A stretch of 30,011 bases of DNA from Leptospira interrogans (GTDB taxonomy: Bacteria; Spirochaetota; Leptospiria; Leptospirales; Leptospiraceae): the NCBI RefSeq assembly GCF_900156205.1, contig NZ_FTNA01000042.1:1-30011 (forward strand), written 5' to 3'. The translations under genes were made by a program, and so were the position numbers. The notes under the pieces were generated by a model that saw only the letters and a program-made list of their open reading frames with translations, ran no database searches and had not been told where the DNA came from. Shown here piece by piece: positions 7,766 through 28,311 of this stretch (its first letter is position 1; each line of letters opens with the position of its first letter).

Positions 7766-8941
7766 TCACTGATCCCAAAAGGTCCAGATGTCGTTCAGTC
7801 GATTTGCATTATAATCGAACCCACCTAACATCCAAATCTTTCCATTGAAGACAGTGGATGCTGAAGTATCTCTTGGTGTCCATAGCGGCGTTATTTTTTC
7901 CCATTGGATACCATCAGAAGATTGAAAAATATAGTTTTGAACAGCGGTATTACTAAATCCGTTGATTACCCACATCTTGTTATTAAAAACGACAGCATTG
8001 TGTGAGGAGAGACCTGAGACTGAGAAATTAGCATTTGAAGTAACTCTTGACCATGTAACTCCATCTGGACTAGACCAAACATCTTGATATTTACCAATGG
8101 CTGTGCCTCCGAAACCTCCGATCAGCCAGAGTTTATTATTATAAACAAGAACTTTATGTGCATCTCTTGGTTCCCATCCTGCATTTGCAGTTGCCTGTGT
8201 CCAAGTGATTCCATCGCTACTATACCATACGTCGTTTAACATGGGTCCATTCGAAGATCGACCTCCGAAAATCCAAATTTTATTATTAAAAGTGGCAGTA
8301 GCAAAGAATGTTCTCGCAGCCCAACCTCCATTCGTAGTTACTTGTGTCCATGTAATACCATCCGTGCTATTCCAAACATCGTTACGGCCGACGTAAACGG
8401 AGGATCCAGTATCTTCTGATCCTCCTAAGACCCACATCTTTCCGTTGAAAACTTCCCCGGAAAAATTAGTTCTTTTACCCCAAGCTGCATTTAAAGTTTT
8501 TGTAGACCATGTTAAACCGTCGTTAGATGAGTAAACGTCTTTTGTTACTCCCGATGAACTTCCACCTAATATCCAAAGAGTATTATTATAGTTTAACAAT
8601 ACGTGATCTCTTCGTGCAGACCAAGAAGAAGTATCTGCAACTTTCGTATCGGAGAATCCGATTCCAGAAAACATTATTGTATAAGGATTTTCATCGCAAT
8701 CGTCGTTTGGAATCGAGATCGTTGAAGTTTTCAGACCGACACTAGAGAATCTTTTAATGAGATTGAAAAAGGTAGCCGTTGAACTGATAATCGAGTTTGA
8801 AGGTTGAAGAATGCCATAGTTGTTGGTGTCTCCACCTAACGTGATGGAAGGAGATCCGCTTAGAATTAGATTTCCTGAACCTGTGTTTTCAATTTTAAAG
8901 GAAAGGTTAAAATTTCCTGAATTGATGCGAGTATACCCCAC
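7766..8941 (-). CDS. C-terminal part: Kelch-type beta-propeller
   Basis: A frame of 391 residues from a GTG at 8941, but that GTG is internal: homology-like sequence continues in frame upstream to about 9094. The first 115 residues are the third choice-of-anchor-D repeat. Five Kelch-like units follow, each with a hydrophobic strand such as NNKLWLIGG or NGKMWVLGG and a partner such as DVWSSPDGVTWS. Without the upstream signal peptide this fragment would stay in the cytoplasm, if it is made at all. Confidence 0.65.
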   Translation of the reverse strand: MGYTRINSGNFNLSFKIENTGSGNLILSGSPSITLGGDTNNYGILQPSNSIISSTATFFNLIKRFSSVGLKTSTISIPNDDCDENPYTIMFSGIGFSDTKVADTSSWSARRDHVLLNYNNTLWILGGSSSGVTKDVYSSNDGLTWSTKTLNAAWGKRTNFSGEVFNGKMWVLGGSEDTGSSVYVGRNDVWNSTDGITWTQVTTNGGWAARTFFATATFNNKIWIFGGRSSNGPMLNDVWYSSDGITWTQATANAGWEPRDAHKVLVYNNKLWLIGGFGGTAIGKYQDVWSSPDGVTWSRVTSNANFSVSGLSSHNAVVFNNKMWVINGFSNTAVQNYIFQSSDGIQWEKITPLWTPRDTSASTVFNGKIWMLGGFDYNANRLNDIWTFWDQ

Positions 8942-9060
8942 GTATTGATTATTGCCAGATGCAACCGTATTTGAATTGAAAGAAAGATTAATTTCAGGAT
9001 TGGTTTCTAATGCCGTAAGATTGAACGCGAATCCACTATTGGAGCTATCATTATTTTGTA

Positions 9061-9885
9061 TTAAGAATCCTGCATTCCTTGTACCAGGCCGGATGGGGTA
9101 AAACGTATTTTAAAATCCGTCTCCGATTCCGGGGTTAGAATTGTGGTCGGTAGTTGAGAGATACTGAAAAGGTTCGCATTGGTTCCAGAAATTTGTATGA
9201 TAGGTGCACCGGTTAAATTCAAATCTGCCGTTCCATAATTTTTAATTTTAAATGAGTAATCTTTTCCAGAGGAACAAGTGCTGAGGCCGCCGATGTCAAT
9301 TGAATTGCCGGACTGAAGAATGTCTTGACCCATAGTAATCATAATGGAAGGAGCTGGAGTCAATTGTGCCGTTCCTTGCAATGAGAAATTAAAATTTTTG
9401 TTTTTCTGATCATTACTAGAAATAAATAGAAAGACTGCTTTGTTACCATAGGTAGTCGGTGCAAGAGCAATCGAGAAAGAAGAATTTGCGGAAGGTTTGA
9501 TTTTTTTAACAAATGTAGAAGTATTCATAGAGAATTGACTTGTGTCACCATTTGATAAGAAGACGGAATTGATTTCTAGATCCGTAGTGCCACTATTGAA
9601 AACTTCTATGTTTAAGGACGTTCCATGGGTATTGATGACTGCACTAGGAATCGTTACTGTATTGCCTTCTGAGATTAAAGATGAATTTATTTTGACAACA
9701 AGATTTGGTGACTCTGTAGGTTTCACTGGGTTTGTCGGTCCATTTGCTTGATTGAAAGAATTCAAAGCGAATAAGCCAAGAAGGTTGCTAGAATCGCCTG
9801 AACTGGGAGCTTTACATGTAATTAAAAATAAGAATGTTAGAAAAAAAAGTTTCGAATGAATTTGTAATGTTTTAGACTGCTTCAC
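9061..9885 (-). CDS. N-terminal part of the frameshifted lipoprotein
   Basis: A frame of 274 residues. The start is GTG with no clear Shine-Dalgarno, chosen because it precedes the signal peptide (KLFFLTFLFLITC, lipidated Cys24) directly. Two choice-of-anchor-D repeats follow (about 60-176 and 178-270). The last residues, MQDS, are out-of-frame sequence after the predicted one-base deletion. If the lesion is real, the truncated product would still be exported and lipidated. Confidence 0.7.
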   Translation of the reverse strand: MKQSKTLQIHSKLFFLTFLFLITCKAPSSGDSSNLLGLFALNSFNQANGPTNPVKPTESPNLVVKINSSLISEGNTVTIPSAVINTHGTSLNIEVFNSGTTDLEINSVFLSNGDTSQFSMNTSTFVKKIKPSANSSFSIALAPTTYGNKAVFLFISSNDQKNKNFNFSLQGTAQLTPAPSIMITMGQDILQSGNSIDIGGLSTCSSGKDYSFKIKNYGTADLNLTGAPIIQISGTNANLFSISQLPTTILTPESETDFKIRFTPSGLVQGMQDS

Positions 9886-9900
9886 GGAGCCAGAATTATT

Positions 9901-9929
9901 TTTGATTTCCTTGAGTCAAGGGAATCAAA
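9901..9929. promoter_or_regulatory. 29-nt near-perfect palindrome upstream of the lipoprotein start
   Basis: Arms TTTGATTTCCTTGA (9901-9914) and TCAAGGGAATCAAA (9916-9929) flank a single central G and have one mismatched pair. It ends about 15 nt before the GTG start on the minus strand. It could be a dimeric repressor operator, or an mRNA hairpin limiting access to the start. The single-nucleotide centre leaves no proper RNA loop without opening some pairs, which favours a DNA operator. Confidence 0.6.
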
Positions 9930-10602
9930 GAAAGATATGTGAATAGTCTTTAATTTATAAGTGATTTCTTTTTCACTTTTGTTTTCATATGTTCTTAAAA
10001 ATATCTCAATTTAAGTTTTGTATGGCTCAATTTTATATCACATTTATTCTTACAAAAACATAGTCTAACGCGTTTTATATTGCCGTCTTTTCGAGAAAAG
10101 GCTCTATTTTTTCGTCAATATAATGTGTATAGCTCTTCTCAAATAAACGATGCATTCCTCATCTATAGAATATTAAACTCACAGTTTCAGTGTTCAAAAC
10201 CAAAAAAATTAAACAAAGACCAAACGAAACAAAAATAAACGCATTCTTAGTTATAACATGAATTTAAATAAGAATCAAAGACGTGAAAAACATATTCGAT
10301 TTTGTGCAACTTAAAAACAAAAAAACTTTAGTATCCATAACGAACGTTTGGCGATTCTCGAATAGAATCAAAAAATATGATATATTTTTGGTAAGAGTAT
10401 CACAAAAAAACCATTTTTTTCGAAATGCTGTAGCCACAATAGACCTCATTTTTTTCATAGTCGAAAAGAAACTTTTGAAAAACGACGTTATCAACTTTAA
10501 CAAAACAAAATGAAGGCATAACAAACGTAAGATGAACAAAGAACGAATGTATGGCTGATGAAAGACGTAATAGATCAAAAGTGAAAATAAAGAGGTGAAA
10601 AA
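9930..10602. other. Divergent intergenic region
   Basis: About 670 nt of AT-rich DNA between the minus-strand lipoprotein and the plus-strand 1502-residue lipoprotein. One inverted repeat is visible, TTATATTG (10075-10082) with CAATATAA (10116-10123), enclosing a TTTTCGAGAAAA palindrome. Two overlapping small frames (10283-10513 plus, 10264-10578 minus) have no recognisable features. A good ribosome-binding site, AGAGGTG, precedes the 10603 ATG. Confidence 0.5.
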
Positions 10603-15111
<4,509 letters not shown>

Positions 15112-15120
15112 AGAACCATC

Positions 15121-15168
15121 AAGGAAAGCAAATCGGTAAGACTCTTTGTCGCTACTCTTGCTTTCCTT
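15121..15168 (+). other. Hairpin with 11-bp stem
   Basis: AAGGAAAGCAA (15121-15131) pairs perfectly with TTGCTTTCCTT (15158-15168) across a 26-nt loop, just after the 15111 stop. No U run follows, so this is at most an attenuator or RNA-stabilising structure. Confidence 0.45.
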
Positions 15169-15178
15169 CAAAAAACGG

Positions 15179-15222
15179 TTGTGGATCGGTATTTAAGAGT
15201 ATTAGAAAATACTGATCCACAA
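15179..15222 (+). terminator. Hairpin with 16-bp stem between the lipoprotein and RHS genes
   Basis: TTGTGGATCGGTATTT (15179-15194) pairs with AAATACTGATCCACAA (15207-15222) across a 12-nt loop, with one G-U pair. The trailing sequence TATTATTCTCT is U-rich but not a continuous run. It may partly terminate transcription after the 1502-residue gene and so set the ratio to the downstream RHS toxin. Confidence 0.5.
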
Positions 15223-15292
15223 TATTATTCTCTAAAGTTTAAAAGCTACTTTTGTAGTTTTTAACAAAAAACGAAAAGAAAAAGCAAACAAG

Positions 15293-22953
<7,661 letters not shown>

Positions 22954-22957
<4 letters not shown>

Positions 22958-23694
22958 ATTCTGTTAATTTTGAAAAAACGATTTTGGAGCTTCGGAAAAT
23001 AGCAAAAAGAAATACTCGAGATAAATCTAAGAAACAATTTGATGAAGAACTATTTGAAGGCCAGTTTTTTAACTACATTAAAGAAAAAAAAATAGATTCA
23101 AATTCTTTATATAATATTGCATCTTCGTTGATGCAAGGGAAAGATAACTTTGATAAAGATATGGCGATTTTTATTATAAGCTTCTCTGATTTTCCTCAAA
23201 ATTTAATTTCCAATTTTTTAGAAAAAAATTTAACATCAATGAACGAAGAACAAACTAGTTCAGGAATGTTTTTAATCAATAAATATCAATTAAAAGATTT
23301 ATATTATCCACTTGTTAATCACCTCAAGCTCAATTTATTTTTCAATTCTGAAAGTTTCAAAGAACGTTTAACGTATAGCGGCATTCTTTTTGATAAAGAA
23401 GAAGGTTACAAAGAATTTCAAAAAGCATTGGAAAAAGATTTATTAGATGAAAATAAAGATTATGAAAGTATTTTAAAATATACAGGAAATATCTTATCAT
23501 CATTTTTATTTAACAAAAATTATGAAAAAATTCAAGCTATTTTCCAACGTTATAGCGACCAAAAAACAAAAGATTTTTTAGAACAGCAGGCTTTCCTAGC
23601 GGTGAAACGATGGAATGCAGGCTTTAAAGAAAAATTCATGATTAAAAAAGCGATTATCATAGCGCAAATTAAAAATCTTGTTAAACTGACCTGA
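22954..23694 (+). CDS. Probable immunity protein for the RHS tip
   Basis: A protein of 246 residues whose ATG overlaps the RHS stop by 4 nt (ATGA), so it is translationally coupled. It is predicted to be entirely alpha-helical and lysine/glutamate-rich, with no signal peptide or TM segment, so it is cytoplasmic. The helical pattern (IFIISFSDFPQNLISNFLEKN, given in part, then FLINKYQLKDLYYPLVNHLK) suggests HEAT-like helix pairs, but no family is recognised. Base composition is as AT-rich as the adjacent toxin tip and unlike the RHS core. Position immediately after the tip is the hallmark of cognate immunity genes. The immunity function is inferred from that alone. Confidence 0.7.
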
Positions 23695-24003
23695 GTCTCG
23701 CAAAAACTAAAAAAGCAGAGGAATGAAAATAGTATAACTGATAGGAAAAAATTAAAATCGTATTCTAAAACTAGAATATAACGAAAATAAAGTTTAATGA
23801 CCTAAAGATCTTTGAAAACGATTTGCTTTTATTAGGAGAGATCTGAAAGAAGAAAAGAAATATTAAGATTTACAGCGCGTTAGGGATGGATGCGTGGTCA
23901 AGTTATTGTAATGAAAGCAGAATATATTATTTTTTAAAAATTCCTCAATAACTTGACCGAAGCGGAGAGCCCGGTCCGAGCGTATGCGAAGGAAACGCTT
24001 CAA
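23695..24003. other. Intergenic region with a 13-bp inverted repeat
   Basis: About 300 nt after the immunity gene. GGTCAAGTTATTG (23896-23908) and CAATAACTTGACC (23946-23958) are perfect inverted repeats separated by 37 nt of AT-rich DNA. They are flanked by GC-rich sequence (GCGCGTTAGGGATGG before, GAGAGCCCGGTCCGAG after) unlike its surroundings. It may be a dispersed palindromic element or a structured RNA. No gene is visible. Confidence 0.45.
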
Positions 24004-24200
<197 letters not shown>

Positions 24201-24231
24201 TTGATTATCCAATCCGTTGGAATTGTTTAAG

Positions 24232-24258
24232 TGTAATAGTTAGAAGTTGATCTTACAC
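24232..24258 (+). repeat. IS481-type terminal sequence (27 nt)
   Basis: Begins TGTAATAGTTAGAAG and ends GATCTTACAC. It is the second of three copies (also 7516 and 28899). It lies only 24 nt before the IS4 inverted repeat, so an IS481-type element was probably present when the IS4 element inserted, or only its end remains. Confidence 0.5.
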
Positions 24259-24281
24259 AGATCACACTATCATCTGGTCAA

Positions 24282-25772
24282 TGCTGTCAATTTAAGAAAA
24301 AAGACTAAAGACTAAAGAATTTAGTACAACAAAACGACATGGGCAAGAAAGAATAACAGTCATAGGCGAATTAGAAGTTTAGATATATTCCAGAAAGATC
24401 CTGGAAATGGCGCGATTGAAACCGAGTGCTTTTACTCGGAATCGCGAACTAACCCTTCCGAGGTTTCTGATAGCAATGATAAACTTATTAAACAAAAGCT
24501 TAGCGGTCGAGTTATATAGATATTTTAAGAATTTAGGAAAGAAAGCTGTAACGAAATAAGCGTTTTCCTATGCGCGGGAGAAATTAAATCCGCAAGTGTT
24601 CGAATCGTTAAACGAAAAATTTGTAAACAGCTATTACAAAAATGTAACGAATTGCAAAACGCATAAAGGCTATATAGTTGCAGCTTGCGACGCGACAGGA
24701 ATAAGCCTACCTAAAACGAAGGAGTTTGTGAAGGATTTTGGCTGTGTAAAAAATCAACTGGGAGAATCAGAAGCACCGAATGCCAATAGTTCGATTATAT
24801 TTGATATTTATAATGATATAATATTAAGTTCTACTATTGGACCGCATAGAACGGGTAAAAGGTCAATGGCATTGGATCATATCGAGAAACTTAGATCGCT
24901 CTCGGTTCTTCAAAATAAGAAATTGATTCTTCTTTTCGACAGGGGCTATCCATCGATGGAACTAATCGGAAAGTTAATGGCGAACGGCATCCATTTTATC
25001 ATTAGAAGCAATACTCGTTGGCTCAAGAAAGCAAAAATTGCAGGAAAATACAAAAGAGTTGTTGAAAAATCAATTCTCCATCTGTTTTCTATTTCATGGA
25101 AACGGTCGATTGAAGCAGTTTTGTTAATTGAACTATGAAGTTTTTCAACAATTCTAAAGAATACGACAAAGTTAAAAACATTCTTATCACTAAAAATATA
25201 CAAAAGAAGAAGGAATGGCTTAAAGAATATGCGAATACAAAAGGAAATCTGTTTTCATTACGTTTTGTCTGCTCAAGATATAAAGACGGACAAGTCGGAA
25301 TTTTTGTCACCGATCTTCCCGGTTCAGAATTTCCAAGAGAGGATATTGTTTTTCTCTACGGCAAACGTTGGAATATAGAAACTCATTTTAGTTTCGAAAA
25401 ATATTCTCTTGAATTGGAGAATGTAGCATCCAAAACTTCAATCCGATTTCTTCAAGAATATTATGCAAAAATCTTAACATTTAATCTTACCTCTCTTTAA
25501 TCCAAGAAGCGCAAGAAGAATACGATCAATCGATTCAAAACAAAATATGATTATAAAATTAATAGAAATATCGCTATCGGCATTCTGAAAGGAGAACTTC
25601 CAAAGTTACTTTCCGGAGCTGAACCTATGAACTCCGTTTTTGATGAAATGAAAGCCGGAACTTATAAAACATCGGCTACCTGTTGTTCCAAATAGAACCT
25701 TCAAAAGAAAACACAAGATTCGAAAACGTAAGTTTGAAATCTATTACGGCAGGGTCTCTTAAATTGACAGCA
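24282..25772 (+). mobile_element. Decayed IS4-family insertion sequence
   Basis: About 1.49 kb bounded by perfect 16-bp inverted repeats, TGCTGTCAATTTAAGA (24282-24297) and TCTTAAATTGACAGCA (25757-25772). Outside them are near-identical direct repeats, CACTATCATCTGGTC (24264-24278) and CACTATCGTCTAGTC (25771-25785). They are probably a degenerated target duplication, although the right copy overlaps the inverted repeat by 2 nt. Length and transposase type fit the IS4 family. The element is not autonomous because its transposase gene is broken. Confidence 0.75.
24407..25766 (+). pseudogene. IS4-family DDE transposase, multiply disrupted
   Basis: The reading frame can be followed from MARLKPSAFTRNREL (24407) to the end FKRKHKIRKRKFEIYYGRVS (25766) only by crossing several lesions: TAA at 24557-24559 (probably from CAA, in VTK-AFSYAREKL), a frame loss at about 25060-25140, one before 25498, one near 25548 and one near 25678. 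Catalytic features remain: CDATGISLP (first Asp), LLFDRGYPS (second Asp) and the YREK signature Y-GKRWNIETHFSFEK with the Glu. The longest open pieces are 24596-25138 and 25135-25500. Dead for certain unless supplied in trans. Confidence 0.8.
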
Positions 25773-25785
25773 CTATCGTCTAGTC

Positions 25786-26020
25786 GCGTGTTGAGAATGA
25801 TAAATTGGCGGTCTTACTTGACAATGGAGATATGCTTTCTACGAACTTCCCAAAAAGCTTCTGACATCCGACAATGGAGCTGGAACAATGAGGCACCTTC
25901 GCAATTTCAGCGTTTATACGAAATTCATCAGTCATTTGTTTTTTGTTGTTTATACAATATTCGGTGATTTATAGTTAGGCGAAAGGTGGTGCGAATTCCC
26001 TGTAAAATGACATTTAAGAT
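25786..26020. other. Short gene-free stretch with a lone attC R'-like box
   Basis: Downstream of the IS4 element no gene is evident. Short frames (NDKLAVLLDNGDMLSTNFPK, then SDNGAGTMRHLRN in another frame) may be remnants of an unidentified gene. GTTAGGC at 25974-25980 lies 40 nt before the next gene start. It matches the R' box of the attC-like sites, but no left half is found upstream, perhaps removed by the insertion events. Confidence 0.4.
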
Positions 26021-26985
26021 ATGAAAAATTATAAACAGGCTAAATTATTCTTGTCTTATGCACATACGAAATTTAGAGGAATTGCCTATGATTTTCGTTT
26101 GCAACTGATTATTGGGATTATTCTATTTATTACCTAGAATTAAAAAGTTGTCTTAAAATTTCATTCGACTTAAAACAATGTATAGAATTACTAAATCAAA
26201 TATTACAGTTAATTGGAATTATTGCGGGTGTTTTATTAATATTTTTTATTTTCTATTGTCAATCAATTGAAACGCAAAAACAAAACTACTTTTCAAACAT
26301 TTTGCAGATTATTGATAAATTGAAAGAACATCTACTACATTTGCCGAATAAATATAAATTTATAAAATTTGAATTAGCTTCTATTATTGATAGTTATAAT
26401 TTTAAGACATTTAAAGAAATTAATTTTTTTGATTCGGCTTTCGATAAAGCGCATGCTGAATTTGTAATTAAGCTGAAGGAAAATAAAGTCAGATATACTA
26501 GCTTAATGGGTAACACTCATTTAATTAATAATATTGCTTCCATGATATTAAGAATTATAGAAAACCGCATAATTTTGTTAGAATTGTTAGTTGAATCTAT
26601 AAAAAAACTCTTTATAACAATATTATTCTCAATGTTAGTTATTTACTTTTCACAAATCGTACCATTGAATAATATTCTGCATTTATTATTTTCTTTATTT
26701 TTAATATATTTGATGATTTTCAGTTTGTATGTAATCTTTAGCTTCATTCGCTCTTATTACAGCAGCTTAAGCAGAAATAATACTATGAAATTATCGCATT
26801 TCCCTTCGCCTAACTTCGTCTCCTCGCTCCGTTCGAGATCACTAATGCGACTCTCACTCCGGGCTAAAGCCACATTGCTTTGTCACTTCGGTTCGCGAGA
26901 CGCGACTAAGGTCGCTCGAATCTCGTGTCAACCGCATCGCGCTAATGCGCTTGCGGCCGCAACGTCGAGGAGACTCTTTCGTTAA
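26021..26985 (+). pseudogene. Two-TM membrane protein gene with a one-base frameshift
   Basis: An ATG at 26021 opens MKNYKQAKLFLSYAHTK, GIAYDFRLQ and then runs into a stop. Adding one A near 26104 (CAACT to CAAACT) gives RLQTDYWDYSIYYLELKSC and joins the long frame that continues to 26985. The restored protein has a soluble N-terminus, TM1 (LLNQILQLIGIIAGVLLIFF), a charged middle (about 80 residues), TM segments LFITILFSMLVIYF and LLFSLFLIYLMIFSLYVIF, and a cytoplasmic tail. The overall layout recalls SLATT-type pore effectors of defence loci, but I cannot assign the family. The last 60 residues are translated from the attC-like structure at 26808-26987, and the stop TAA lies inside its R' box. 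It precedes the SIR2 gene. Confidence 0.6.
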
Positions 26986-26987
26986 GC
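26808..26987 (+). other. Long attC-like recombination site (180 nt)
   Basis: R'' GCCTAAC (26808-26814) and R' GTTAAGC (26981-26987) both fit the attC consensus. Next to them TCTCCTCG (26819-26826) is perfectly complementary to CGAGGAGA (26966-26973), with spacers of 4 and 7 nt. The interior is GC-rich and full of small palindromes (GGCTAAAGCC, GCGACTAAGGTCGC), unlike the AT-rich flanks. Length is within the range of long attC sites. The next gene starts 34 nt after R'. The right half is almost identical to that of the 938-994 site. Confidence 0.6.
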
Positions 26988-27021
26988 GAAATACTCCAAA
27001 GTTGATTTTATACATTATTCA

Positions 27022-28284
27022 ATGAAAGTAGCCTTCTTACTTGGAGCAGGATTCTCATATGATTTGGGAATGCCATTAGGAATTGATTTAACGAATTACT
27101 TTCTTAATCTATTTTCAGGAATCGATGAGTCACAATTAATTGAAGTATTATTATCTCTTGAAGAAGAGGTTCCATTTAGTAAGAGGGCAATTTCTAAAGG
27201 AATAAAGCTTCTTTATCATCATAAAAAAAGAAAAGTAAAAAATTATGAATACCTTTTGGCTCAAATTGAAGAATTGGCATCAATTTCAAAAGAGGGTGGA
27301 GTTATTAAAACTTCTTATCGTTATTTACTAAATCTATTTTATGGAACGATTTATTCAAATTTAATGCTTTATCAAAATATTTCATACAATCAGATTTATA
27401 AAACCAATTTTGATTTGTACGCAGGCTTGAAACACGTGCTTAATGAAAATGAAACCTGGTTCTTTACGCTAAATCACGATATTTATCTTGAACTATTGTG
27501 CATAGATTACGACATACCTGCTACCTATGGGGATACGGAAGTCATTAAGTTTCCGATAGATAACAATTGCATGACCGATAAAATAAATTTTACTTGCAAA
27601 AAAAGAAAAGAATTCAATATCAAAAACAAAGCATATTTTAAAAACAAGTTTGGAGCTAATATTGTAAAACTTCATGGAGGTCTTGGCGAGCTTGATTATA
27701 GTAAAAGACACATGGTATGCAATTTTCCACTTACTTTCAGTAGCTCCATCGATCTTATTAATCAATTTAATAAAATTCATAAGATGGCTTTCTTCTTTGA
27801 TGAGGATAGCAAGATTAAACTACCGAATAACCGTCGTCATATATTTGTTGCAGATGAAGATGATGATCTTGTAGTTTTGACGAAGTCTGTTTTAATCGGA
27901 GGGAATAAATACAGTAAAACGGCAAAAATAAAGCAAGGTGAGGAGAAACTAAAGCTATTTGAGGATGTCATGAAAAGCGTCGATAAACTAATTATTATTG
28001 GTTATGGTTTTGGAGATCAGCACATCAATTTTCGGATCAATCATCAATTGGTGAAAAATGAAAAATTTACAATTGAAATTGTTGATCCAAATTTTAAAAA
28101 AGTGCCAAGCTTTGTAGAGCAATTCGACTATGATAATAGAATAAAGGGGACTGCATTAAATACAACTGATTGGATTAATCAATTTTATCGAGGTAATAAA
28201 CGTAACCGATCACCAAATATGAAGAAGATATATTCCCAACGAGAAAAGATAAGATCTACTGTTCGCAAGAGTTACTTTAAGTGA
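27022..28284 (+). CDS. SIR2-like domain protein, candidate NAD-consuming defence effector
   Basis: A protein of 420 residues. The SIR2-like fold is shown by GAGFS (8-12) at the N-terminus, FTLNHD with N151, VKLHGG with H218, and the C-terminal IIGYGFGDQHIN (325-336). The Asn and His correspond to catalytic residues of SIR2-family NADases in defence systems such as Thoeris ThsA and DSR proteins. No other domain is visible, so it is probably a single-domain effector. It starts 34 nt after the R' box of the attC-like site, with no Shine-Dalgarno, as is common for cassette genes. The stop TGA (28282-28284) is the first codon of an IS3-type end, so the original C-terminus may have been cut off. 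The last 25 residues (KRNRSPNMKKIY onward) are basic and may be native tail. NAD depletion on phage infection is inference. Confidence 0.8.
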   Translation: MKVAFLLGAGFSYDLGMPLGIDLTNYFLNLFSGIDESQLIEVLLSLEEEVPFSKRAISKGIKLLYHHKKRKVKNYEYLLAQIEELASISKEGGVIKTSYRYLLNLFYGTIYSNLMLYQNISYNQIYKTNFDLYAGLKHVLNENETWFFTLNHDIYLELLCIDYDIPATYGDTEVIKFPIDNNCMTDKINFTCKKRKEFNIKNKAYFKNKFGANIVKLHGGLGELDYSKRHMVCNFPLTFSSSIDLINQFNKIHKMAFFFDEDSKIKLPNNRRHIFVADEDDDLVVLTKSVLIGGNKYSKTAKIKQGEEKLKLFEDVMKSVDKLIIIGYGFGDQHINFRINHQLVKNEKFTIEIVDPNFKKVPSFVEQFDYDNRIKGTALNTTDWINQFYRGNKRNRSPNMKKIYSQREKIRSTVRKSYFK

Positions 28285-28310
28285 AGTAGTAACATAAAAG
28301 TGGATAGTCT
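28282..28310 (+). repeat. Solo IS3-type terminal sequence
   Basis: Starts TGAAGTAGTAACATAAAAG and continues TGGATAGTC. It matches 29672-29700 at about 25 of 27 positions and has the same orientation. It probably marks an IS3-family insertion of which only this end remains, sitting between the SIR2 gene and a truncated VOC gene. Confidence 0.7.
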
Positions 28311-28311
28311 T

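Larger units (their letters stand above)
7766..9885 (-). pseudogene. Frameshifted lipoprotein gene: choice-of-anchor-D repeats plus Kelch-type propeller
   Basis: Two adjacent minus-strand frames form one gene. Frame 1 (from 9885) ends at a premature stop just after FTPSGLVQG. The next frame carries the expected continuation RPGTRNAGFLIQNND and runs in frame into the Kelch part. Adding one C to the CCCC run (GGGG at 9095-9098 on the plus strand) restores FTPIRPGTRNAGF. The joined protein is about 700 residues: signal peptide with lipobox LITC (Cys24), three choice-of-anchor-D (ASPM-SPD2-Hydin-like) beta-sandwich repeats, then about five Kelch-like blades with NNKLWIIGG and DGITWT motifs. It is probably a surface lipoprotein. 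The lesion may be a true mutation, homopolymer slippage or a sequencing error. Confidence 0.75.

Noticed and set aside
10264..10578. Overlapping small frames on both strands upstream of the 1502-residue gene
   Set aside because: They overlap each other in low-complexity AT-rich DNA, are Phe/Leu/Lys-rich, and lack convincing starts.
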